Positions 1 to 5,668 of a stretch of 38,710 nt of DNA are shown here, in pieces. Position 1 is the first letter of the stretch. Every line of letters starts with the position of its first letter. Both the position numbers and the translations under genes were made by a program. Source of the stretch: Tissierella_B sp964485455 (lineage in GTDB: Bacteria; Bacillota; Clostridia; Tissierellales; Tissierellaceae); the NCBI GenBank assembly GCA_964485455.1, contig CAZAJU010000005.1, forward strand, positions 1 to 38,710, in the 5' to 3' direction. The notes under the pieces were generated by a model. It worked only from the letters and a program-made list of their open reading frames with translations. It searched no databases and had not been told where the DNA came from.

Positions 1-28
1 TACTTCTTACCTCTTACTTCTTACCTCT
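1..28. repeat. 14-bp tandem repeat, two exact copies
   Basis: The unit TACTTCTTACCTCT occurs twice head to tail, and a partial, diverging third copy follows. It lies directly after, and includes the stop codon of, the second shell-protein gene. On the coding (minus) strand it reads as runs of GTAAGAGGTAAGAA, a purine-rich string with several AGG cores. It may continue beyond the window edge. It could be a slipped-strand simple repeat at an intergenic junction; no function can be assigned. Confidence 0.8.
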
Positions 29-408
29 TACCTACTTTCTGTTCCCTCTTCACTGCTTTCTTCTTTTTTTACTGGCGCTTTTTTTGGCTTTGGTTTAGGT
101 TTTTCTTCTTTTTTTAAGTTGTTTGAAAACTTTTCTATTAGTTTATCTATTTCGTCGTGGGGTCTAGGTATTACGTGGCTAGATACCACTCTTCCAACTT
201 TGTTTCCAGCTATAACCGCAGCTTCTACTGCTGATTTTACTGCAGCTACTTCTCCTGCTATATTTATTGTCACTCCGACACCTTTTTCTACACCAATTAC
301 CTTTTCCACGCCTACTAGAACGATATCAGCCGCTTTACTGGCTGCATCTAGTGCTGCTACAGCTGTTGTAAGTCCTTGTGCTTCTATAAGACCCAATGCC
401 TTATCCAT
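28..408 (-). CDS. BMC-H microcompartment shell protein with extended pore loop and charged tail
   Basis: This is a hexamer-forming shell protein (single Pfam BMC domain) of a bacterial microcompartment, 126 aa. The BMC fold occupies about residues 1-90: an N-terminal MDKALGLIEAQGL, the characteristic GEVAAVKSAVEAA helix and the signature HVIPRPHDEID near residues 78-88. Compared with canonical EutM/PduA-type pores (KIGSGL), the segment at residues 35-46 (EKVIGVEKGVGV) is about four residues longer, so the central pore should differ. After residue 95 comes a Lys/Glu/Pro-rich, probably disordered tail of about 30 residues. The ATG is preceded by GGAGGTG with good spacing. It is the last gene of the shell cluster in view; the operon runs on past the left edge. 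Confidence 0.95.
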   Translation of the reverse strand: MDKALGLIEAQGLTTAVAALDAASKAADIVLVGVEKVIGVEKGVGVTINIAGEVAAVKSAVEAAVIAGNKVGRVVSSHVIPRPHDEIDKLIEKFSNNLKKEEKPKPKPKKAPVKKEESSEEGTESR

Positions 409-420
409 GCTACACCTCCA

Positions 421-657
421 TTAACGGCCATTTTTGATTCTCTTTACTGCATCATCTAAAGATATTGCAGGTTTAACTTCTGAGGAACTTTCTGCAACCA
501 CTTCTCTATTAATTAATCCCTTTATTAGCTTATCCTCAATATTTGTAAGATTGCTCTTAGTAAATTCAGTCATTGTTATGCTCTTATTAACATTTTCATT
601 TGAGCTACTATTATTTCTTAGTTTGCTTTTCATATCTATCACTGCTAAAGGATTCAC
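421..657 (-). CDS. Small unrecognised protein encoded between two BMC shell genes
   Basis: I do not recognise a family. The frame is open from a TTG at 693, but a perfect GGAGGTGAT (661-669) lies 7 nt before a GTG at 655-657, so I start there, giving 78 aa. Three short segments with amphipathic-helix character (about residues 2-15 with PLAVIDMKSKL, 37-53 with NIEDKLIKGLINREV, and 65-77 with SLDDAVKRIKNG) are joined by Ser/Asn/Glu-rich stretches that look disordered. There is no signal peptide, membrane segment or cysteine. It sits between two BMC-H genes, and its stop (421-423) directly abuts the ribosome site of the next shell gene. The layout suggests a shell-associated linker or cargo adaptor carrying encapsulation-type helices; that is inference from position and composition. 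Confidence 0.75.
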   Translation of the reverse strand: MNPLAVIDMKSKLRNNSSSNENVNKSITMTEFTKSNLTNIEDKLIKGLINREVVAESSSEVKPAISLDDAVKRIKNGR

Positions 658-739
658 TAAATCACCTCCACTCTCCGCAGTCTCATTCACCAAATTATTT
701 ATTCGCTTAGCTCACATAATTTGTGAATTCAGTGCGTTT

Positions 740-785
740 GACCTACCATAAATTTACGGAAAACCACCGTAAATTGGGTTAGGTC
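740..785 (-). other. Intercistronic hairpin overlapping the shell gene stop codon
   Basis: On the minus-strand transcript GACCTA(A)CC then AATTTACGG pairs with CCGTAAATT then GGTAGGTC, around a 7-nt loop. The 5' arm includes the TAA stop of the upstream BMC-H gene. No U-tract follows on the minus strand, so it is unlikely to be an intrinsic terminator. A 3'-end stabiliser or processing site that raises expression of the upstream shell protein is the likeliest role. Confidence 0.6.
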
Positions 786-1048
786 ATAAATATCTTATCT
801 ACTTCATCATGAGGTCTTGGTATTACGTTTGCGGATATTACCTCAGCTACCATCGATGCTCTTTCCTTACCAGTATCTACTGCAGCTTGTACTGCAGCTA
901 CATCACCTGTTACTGTTACAGATACTAGACCTGAGCCTACAAACTGGAAGTCCATTATCTTAACATTAGCTGATTTTAGCATGGCATCTGCTGCTTCTAA
1001 AGCTCCTACTAGACTTTTGACTTCAACCATTCCTATTGCTTCTTTCAT
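779..1048 (-). CDS. BMC-H microcompartment shell protein
   Basis: This canonical hexameric shell protein has 89 aa, the usual size for a single-domain BMC-H. It begins MKEAIGMVEVKSL, has the pore motif VGSGL at residues 37-41, the helix GDVAAVQAAVDTG and the C-terminal signature NVIPRPHDEVD at residues 74-84. A GTG lies two codons upstream (1052-1054), but GAGG is placed 8 nt before the ATG at 1046-1048, which I prefer. It forms the facet tiles of a polyhedral protein organelle, and its small pore passes substrates and products. It follows the UbiD gene by about 35 bp and is followed by a strong hairpin. No BMC-P (pentamer) or BMC-T gene is in view, so more shell genes must lie beyond the left edge. 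Confidence 0.97.
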   Translation of the reverse strand: MKEAIGMVEVKSLVGALEAADAMLKSANVKIMDFQFVGSGLVSVTVTGDVAAVQAAVDTGKERASMVAEVISANVIPRPHDEVDKIFMT

Positions 1049-1083
1049 ATTCACACCCTCTTATCTAAAATTAAGGAACGTCA

Positions 1084-2418
1084 TTAAAAATACCTTTTGA
1101 TGTCTATGTTTTCATAGCCTGGAATCTTGGCTCTTTCAAATTTTATATTATCCAATGGTTTTGTAGCATCGATTCCTATTTTGTCAGTTATTCCTCTAAG
1201 GTCATGTGATGGCTCTAATGAGGAGCCTAACGCACCAGGAATTATAACTACATCTTGACTAGCCTGAGATCTAGAGGTTATTGCCCATTCAATTTCCCTT
1301 TCCCAGTAAATATCAACATCGTCATCTACTATGACTACTTGCTTTAGATCCTTGTTTAGACCTAGAGCTGATATTATAGCTGACTTTGCTTCTCCTGGCC
1401 TTTTCTGCTTTATGGATACTACTGCATTGAATCTATATCCGCCACCTTCAGTTACATATACATCTCTTACATCCATTATGTTCTTCAAATAATAGAAGAG
1501 CTCCATTTCCCTTATTAATCCATTTGCTAGATGCTCTTCCTCACATGGAAAAGCTGTTTGATATATAGGGTTGTTTCTATGAGTAATTGCTGATACTTCT
1601 ATGATTGGATGAGGCGCCTGTTTGCCATAGTACCCCATTAACTCTCCAAATGGCCCCTCTAATTCCCTTTTTCCTGCTACTATTTTTCCTTCGATTATGA
1701 TTTCAGCATAAGCTGGAACCAGTAAATCATTGGTTTCACATTTTACAAGTTCTAGAGGTTCACCTCTAAGTGCACTATCAAGCTCATATTTATCTACACC
1801 ATAGGTTGCACTTGAATATTGGCTCGCCAATAAGAATGGGGCGTCATAGCCAAGTACTATGGCTACATCTAATGATTTTCCTTGTCTTTCTAGCTCTAGA
1901 AAGTCGTTTGTGAATTTTAAGGATCCTACTAGGGCTGATAAGCTATTTCCCTTATTGACCTGAAGTCTTCTTACAGATGTATGAAACTTACCAGTCTCTG
2001 GGTCTTTTATTACCATTACCCCTGCAGTTATAAAGCTTGAAGAATCCAATCCGTTAAATTTATTTACAGGTATAATCCTCTGTACATCTATATTTGTAGT
2101 TATCTTGTTTTCCTTAACAGGACCTGTACTTAGGACTTTGTATGGTTTTAGATTTACCAATGCATCCATAAACTTATAGTTTCTATTATCCTTATTTACC
2201 CCTAGATGATCAAACATTATATCCCTGTTTCCATAAAGCCCACCTATAGTTTTCATATTGCTATTCTTTACCTTATTGAATAAAATAGGCTTCTTATTAT
2301 GGAAATGTTTAAGTACTGCTCCCATTTCATAGATATAGTCTACTTCTTTGTTGCATTCTAGGAGGTCGTTTGTTCTTTTCAACCTATCTAGGGTATTTCT
2401 CAACATTTGTTTCTCCAA
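1084..2418 (-). CDS. UbiD-family prenylated-FMN decarboxylase
   Basis: This 444-aa protein is of typical UbiD length. UbiD enzymes use prenylated FMN to remove (or add) a carboxyl group on aromatic, heteroaromatic or unsaturated acids. The catalytic triad Arg-Glu-Glu can be placed: RRLQ at 150-153 supplies the Arg (R151) and EGPFGE at 254-259 supplies E254 and E259, matching the ExPFGE signature. A further family region is FPCEEEHLANGLIREMELF. The start is TTG, chosen because GGAGG lies 7 nt upstream. It is 15 bp downstream of its partner ubiX and just upstream of the shell genes. Given the neighbouring purine-type hydrolases I infer 4-amino-5-imidazolecarboxylate as substrate. Other heteroaromatic acids remain possible. 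Confidence 0.92.
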   Translation of the reverse strand: MEKQMLRNTLDRLKRTNDLLECNKEVDYIYEMGAVLKHFHNKKPILFNKVKNSNMKTIGGLYGNRDIMFDHLGVNKDNRNYKFMDALVNLKPYKVLSTGPVKENKITTNIDVQRIIPVNKFNGLDSSSFITAGVMVIKDPETGKFHTSVRRLQVNKGNSLSALVGSLKFTNDFLELERQGKSLDVAIVLGYDAPFLLASQYSSATYGVDKYELDSALRGEPLELVKCETNDLLVPAYAEIIIEGKIVAGKRELEGPFGELMGYYGKQAPHPIIEVSAITHRNNPIYQTAFPCEEEHLANGLIREMELFYYLKNIMDVRDVYVTEGGGYRFNAVVSIKQKRPGEAKSAIISALGLNKDLKQVVIVDDDVDIYWEREIEWAITSRSQASQDVVIIPGALGSSLEPSHDLRGITDKIGIDATKPLDNIKFERAKIPGYENIDIKRYF

Positions 2419-2433
2419 AATCCACCCTCCCTT

Positions 2434-2991
2434 CTACTGGCCATTCCACCTATTGATAAGATTGTTTTCAATGTCAAGCATATCAAGAAGTCTTCCTGTA
2501 ATGTTTAACACTACATCCTCCAAGGTTTCTGGATGGTTATAGAATCCTGGCGCTGGAGGAAATATAGTGACACCCATCCTTGACAGCTTCAGCATATTCT
2601 CCAAATGAATCTGGCTTAAAGGTGTTTCTCTAGGCACCAATATGAGCTTTCTTTGTTCTTTTAAGGTCACATCACATGCTCTTGTTAGCAGATTGTCTGA
2701 GAAGCCATTTGCTACACTTGCCAAAGTCTTCATAGAGCATGGCACGATAATGGTTTTATCAACCTTAAAGGAACCGCTTGATATTGGAGCTGCTAGATTT
2801 TTATTATCATGATAGAAAGTGGCCAATCCTTTTAAATCATTAAGGCTAAGTCCACATTCATGGTTTACCACATACTCTCCCATAGTACTTACTACAAGAT
2901 GGGTTTCTACATTTAGCTCTTTTAATGCCTTCAATAGAGATACTCCGTAGATTGCTCCACTACCTCCTGAGATTCCCACAACTATTCTCAC
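2434..2991 (-). CDS. ubiX: UbiX-type flavin prenyltransferase
   Basis: It makes the prenylated FMN cofactor of UbiD enzymes from FMN and dimethylallyl phosphate. The 185-aa length is standard. The N-terminus VVGISGGSGAIYG is the flavin/phosphate-binding loop (usually GxSGAS). The conserved LVPRETPLSQIHLENML segment at about residues 137-153 supplies the phosphate-binding Arg-Glu, and PPAPGFY follows. The start is GTG with AAGGAG 8 nt upstream. The adjacent UbiD-type gene indicates a dedicated cofactor supply for that decarboxylase. Confidence 0.95.
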   Translation of the reverse strand: MRIVVGISGGSGAIYGVSLLKALKELNVETHLVVSTMGEYVVNHECGLSLNDLKGLATFYHDNKNLAAPISSGSFKVDKTIIVPCSMKTLASVANGFSDNLLTRACDVTLKEQRKLILVPRETPLSQIHLENMLKLSRMGVTIFPPAPGFYNHPETLEDVVLNITGRLLDMLDIENNLINRWNGQ

Positions 2992-3014
2992 ATCTATCGC
3001 TCCTTATGCTAAAT

Positions 3015-3036
3015 AGGGGAAGGATATCCTTCCCCT
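3015..3036. other. Perfect palindrome between cysteine hydrolase and ubiX genes
   Basis: GGGGAAGGATATCCTTCCCC (3016-3035), extended by A/T on each side, is self-complementary over 22 bp. It lies in the 60-bp gap after the cysteine hydrolase stop. On the minus transcript it is followed by TATTTAGCATAAGG rather than a U-run, so it does not look like an efficient terminator there. A near-copy lies at 3700-3721 on the other side of the same gene. Confidence 0.65.
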
Positions 3037-3051
3037 TAATATGGTTTTTCT

Positions 3052-3666
3052 TTATTTAACCTTATTTTCAGGATCTCCTGCTCCGCCTTCCCATGGATCA
3101 ATACCTTTTTCCCAAGCTTCTTGATACTCAGCTATGGTCATAAGTTTTGTAAATATACTTAGGTCTCTTAATCCAGATTCATGCATTTCTGGGGTTTTAG
3201 AATCAATACCATCAGTTAGTGAGATTACCTTGTATCCTTTAGCAAGAGCATCTGTAGCTGTAGCTCTAACACATACGTTAGTCCAAGTTCCAGTTACACA
3301 AACCGTGTCTATATTTTCTTCTCTTAAGTATAAGTCAAGATCTGTATGTGCAAATGAGCTATGTCTTCTTTTCTTAATTCTATACTCATCTCCTTGTGGA
3401 TATAGCTCTTGTATAAAGTCTGATCCCCAAGTTCCATCTACTGCATGAACTGGTCTTACTCTAAAGTCTGCATCATTCTTTCTATGTGCCTCTTGGATAT
3501 GAACCAATTGAACATCATAGTTTCCTTCTGCATTTCTTGCTCTTACCCATTTGAAAAGCTCTTGAAGATTTTTTGTTATTCTTCCTGCTCCCTCACAATA
3601 TAAAGCTCCTTTTGGATTTGCAAAGTCATTAAGCATATCTATTACTACAATTGCGTGTTTAGTCAT
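3052..3666 (-). CDS. Isochorismatase-fold cysteine hydrolase, probable N-carbamoyl amidohydrolase
   Basis: This cysteine hydrolase has 204 aa and the Asp-Lys-Cys triad of the isochorismatase / N-carbamoylsarcosine amidase superfamily: D10 in VVIDMLNDF, K99 in the KKRRHSSF stretch, and C132 in TWTNVCVRATATDA, with the cis-peptide position before it. Family members include ureidoacrylate, biuret, triuret and N-carbamoylsarcosine hydrolases, which release NH3 and CO2 from a carbamoyl group. Encoded between a cyclic amidohydrolase and ubiX/ubiD, it would fit a ureido-acid hydrolase, here inferred to act on 4-ureido-5-imidazolecarboxylate. A perfect hairpin lies on each side of the gene. The last 25 residues are Gly/Asp/Glu/Lys-rich and lie outside the fold. 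Confidence 0.9.
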   Translation of the reverse strand: MTKHAIVVIDMLNDFANPKGALYCEGAGRITKNLQELFKWVRARNAEGNYDVQLVHIQEAHRKNDADFRVRPVHAVDGTWGSDFIQELYPQGDEYRIKKRRHSSFAHTDLDLYLREENIDTVCVTGTWTNVCVRATATDALAKGYKVISLTDGIDSKTPEMHESGLRDLSIFTKLMTIAEYQEAWEKGIDPWEGGAGDPENKVK

Positions 3667-3699
3667 TTAAATATCTCTCCTTCTAATAAATTATTTTTT

Positions 3700-3721
3700 A
3701 GGGGAAAGGTTCCTTTCCCCT
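3700..3721. other. Intercistronic hairpin upstream of the cysteine hydrolase gene
   Basis: AGGGGAAAGG-TT-CCTTTCCCCT is a 10-bp perfect stem with a two-base centre, in the 66-bp gap between the cyclic amidohydrolase and cysteine hydrolase genes. On the minus transcript it is followed by UAAAAAAUAAU, not a U-run. A terminator reading is therefore only plausible for plus-strand transcription, where no gene is present. It closely resembles the hairpin at 3015-3036. Confidence 0.6.
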
Positions 3722-3732
3722 TCTTTTAATAA

Positions 3733-5322
3733 CTAATATTTAATCTTTCTTGGTAATTCTTGAATAGATTGTCTCTTAACCCATTGTCCAAATCCAGGAT
3801 TACTCTTGATACCTTTTATTCCTCTTATATGTTGGTCAATAACCTCAGGATGCTCTTTTCTATAACTCTTTTCATATTCTGCACTATTAAGATGTGGATA
3901 TTGTTCAAAATACTCAGCATATTTTTCACTTACACCTTCAGGGAAGTTATGAACTATTTTTTGTAATTCTTCATCACTTAAGTTAGCAAGTGAACTTTGA
4001 TCTTCATCAACAAATACTAAGTGTCCACGTACTATTGTTTTATTAACTCTTCCCTTTAATTTCATTCCTTCAAGAGGAGTGTAACCACACATAGAAGCTT
4101 CTTCTTTAACATCAATTGTCCATTCCTTATCTAAATCTACAATTGTAAAGTCAGCATCTGAACCGATTTCCATAGCACCTTTCTTTGGATATAGTCCGTA
4201 GTGGATAGCTGCATTTTTACTTAATACATTAACCATAGTTGAAAGGCTAATTTTACCCTTGTTGTATCCATCAACTATTATAGGAACCATGGTTTCTGTT
4301 CCTGGTATTCCTGGGAATGCAGTCCATATATCTCTGCCAGCTTTTTCGCTTTCGATTTCATATGGTGCATGATCTGTAGCAACGAAGTCTACACTTCCAT
4401 TTCTTAATCCTTCCCAAAGTAGACCATGATTTTCTCTAGATCTTAATGGTGGAGCAATCTTTGCAAAAGCGCCATACTTAGCCATAGTTTCTTTAACATC
4501 AAGTGTCAAGTAATGAGGAGTTGTTTCAGCCGTAACACTTAATCCTCTTTCCTTTGCTGCCTTAACTAATTGTGCACCTTTTCCAAGTGCCATATGAACT
4601 ATATGAAGCCTAGCATTTGCTGCTTCAGCAAAGCTAATTCCCAATTCAATAGCTACTTGCTCAGCTAATTCCATTCTTGCCTCTTCCCATGCTGGGCCGT
4701 CAGTTCTTCCTTCGTCTCTTAATTTCTTAACATAGTAGTCACACATTGCATAGTTCTCTGCATGGATTCCAACTGGAAGTCCTGTTTTGGCTACTGCTTT
4801 AAAAGCCTCAAACATTTCAGGATCAGTTACTCTTGGGAAAGTTGGAACTGAAGGAGTCATATAAGCCTTAAATGCAACTACTCCGAAATCGGCCTGTTCT
4901 TGAACTTTGTCAAGCCATCCTTCTCTAACATCTTCACCAGTTACCCCACCCCACAGAGCAAAGTCCACTAATGCTTGTGGCTTAAGTAAGTCTATTTTAA
5001 GTTGTAATTGTTTAGCACTTCTAACTGATGGTACTGAGCAACAAGGCATATCGATAACAGTTGTTATTCCACCTCTAGCAGCTGCCGCTGTTCCTGTAAG
5101 AAAGTTCTCTCTATGTGGGAATCCTTGATACATGAAGTGAGTATGAGAATCAATACAACCAGGTAAAGTTAAATGTCCTTTTGCATCGATTACTTCTTTA
5201 GAATCTACATTATCTACCGAGTCAATAAATCCAGCTATTTTCTCGTCTTTTACTAGGATGTTAGTCAATATAGTATTATCGCCCTGAGGTATTCTAGCGT
5301 TTTTGATAATTACATCATACAT
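3733..5322 (-). CDS. Allantoinase/dihydropyrimidinase-family cyclic amidohydrolase
   Basis: This binuclear-metal amidohydrolase opens cyclic amide or ureide rings. All metal ligands are visible: H60 and H62 in DSHTHF, the carboxylated lysine K152 in FKAYM, H187 in HAEN, H243 in VHMA and D317 in ATDHAPY. The family usually ends near residue 450-460; this protein runs to 529, adding a charged, aromatic-rich extension from about residue 440 that ends in GQWVKRQSIQELPRKIKY. Such a tail could target the enzyme to the microcompartment. GGAGG precedes the ATG by 8 nt. As first gene of the shell operon, next to a carbamoyl-type hydrolase and near guanine deaminase, it may be the long-sought xanthine ring-opening amidohydrolase. 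Allantoinase or hydantoinase activity is the alternative. Confidence 0.9.
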   Translation of the reverse strand: MYDVIIKNARIPQGDNTILTNILVKDEKIAGFIDSVDNVDSKEVIDAKGHLTLPGCIDSHTHFMYQGFPHRENFLTGTAAAARGGITTVIDMPCCSVPSVRSAKQLQLKIDLLKPQALVDFALWGGVTGEDVREGWLDKVQEQADFGVVAFKAYMTPSVPTFPRVTDPEMFEAFKAVAKTGLPVGIHAENYAMCDYYVKKLRDEGRTDGPAWEEARMELAEQVAIELGISFAEAANARLHIVHMALGKGAQLVKAAKERGLSVTAETTPHYLTLDVKETMAKYGAFAKIAPPLRSRENHGLLWEGLRNGSVDFVATDHAPYEIESEKAGRDIWTAFPGIPGTETMVPIIVDGYNKGKISLSTMVNVLSKNAAIHYGLYPKKGAMEIGSDADFTIVDLDKEWTIDVKEEASMCGYTPLEGMKLKGRVNKTIVRGHLVFVDEDQSSLANLSDEELQKIVHNFPEGVSEKYAEYFEQYPHLNSAEYEKSYRKEHPEVIDQHIRGIKGIKSNPGFGQWVKRQSIQELPRKIKY

Positions 5323-5355
5323 TTATAAATCCTCCCCTTTTAAATATTAGAGTAA

Positions 5356-5372
5356 ATTGCTTAATAAGCAAT
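5356..5372. promoter_or_regulatory. 17-bp perfect palindrome in the shell operon leader
   Basis: ATTGCTTAATAAGCAAT has two 8-bp arms around one central base. It starts 34 bp upstream of the cyclic amidohydrolase start codon, ahead of its ribosome site. It could be a dimeric-regulator operator or a small leader hairpin. The binding protein cannot be named from sequence. Confidence 0.45.
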
Positions 5373-5379
5373 TCATAAA

Positions 5380-5395
5380 ACCACCAAAACGAGTT
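5380..5395. promoter_or_regulatory. Putative operator, left copy
   Basis: ACCACCAAAACGAGTT. Its reverse complement recurs at 5589-5603 with a single A missing. Two 15-16-bp near-identical sites in opposite orientation, each close to one of two divergent genes, are most simply read as binding sites for one regulator. The PucR-type protein encoded at 6451 is the obvious candidate. Confidence 0.5.
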
Positions 5396-5588
5396 AAATC
5401 TCGTTCTTTCTTAAGGTTAATGATAGCACACCCCCCTTCAATAAACCTTGTAATTTTACTATAAAAATTTGCTAGGTTTTTATAAAGAACAGAGTTTTAT
5501 TTGTATGTTTTTTCTAATTTTTTGTAGGTATTACATATATCATTGCAAAATTTCTTACTATATACTTATGCTAATGAATAAATAGAAT

Positions 5589-5603
5589 AACTCGTTTGGT
5601 GGT
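5589..5603. promoter_or_regulatory. Putative operator, right copy (inverted)
   Basis: AACTCGTTTGGTGGT is the reverse complement of ACCACCAAACGAGTT and so matches the site at 5380-5395 apart from one A. It lies about 65 bp upstream of the cyclase-family start codon. Confidence 0.5.
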
Positions 5604-5668
5604 GCTTGAAATATCCTTAATGAGTTTCATCGATGCTTAAAATTAGAATGTTAAGAGGAGGAATAACA

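Larger units (their letters stand above)
5323..5668. promoter_or_regulatory. Divergent control region between the shell operon and the cyclase gene
   Basis: This 346-bp gene-free stretch serves both directions. For the minus-strand operon a plausible promoter is -35 TTTATA (5481-5486), a 17-bp spacer and -10 TATAGT (5458-5463), giving a leader of about 130 nt. Inside that leader are a perfect 8-bp-arm palindrome at 5356-5372, a hairpin ACGAG-TTAAAT-CTCGT at 5389-5404 and one copy of a putative operator (5380-5395). A matching inverted copy lies near the cyclase gene (5589-5603). I saw no purine or 2'-deoxyguanosine riboswitch core. Confidence 0.5.

Noticed and set aside
119..751. Two open frames on the plus strand opposite the shell genes (119-424 and 434-751)
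   Set aside because: They are antisense to well-supported BMC-H and linker genes, have no ribosome sites, and their compositions (Ser/Thr/Leu-rich) are those expected of antisense reading.
3001..3051. Hairpin at 3015-3036 as an intrinsic terminator of the shell operon
   Set aside because: The T-rich flank lies on the plus-strand side; on the transcribed minus strand no U-run follows, so I list it as a processing or stability candidate.
5323..5668. Purine-type riboswitch (guanine, xanthine or 2'-deoxyguanosine) in the divergent region
   Set aside because: The conserved three-way-junction elements of the purine aptamer (TATAAT...TTTCTACC...) are not present, and no guanine- or xanthine-riboswitch core could be assembled by eye.
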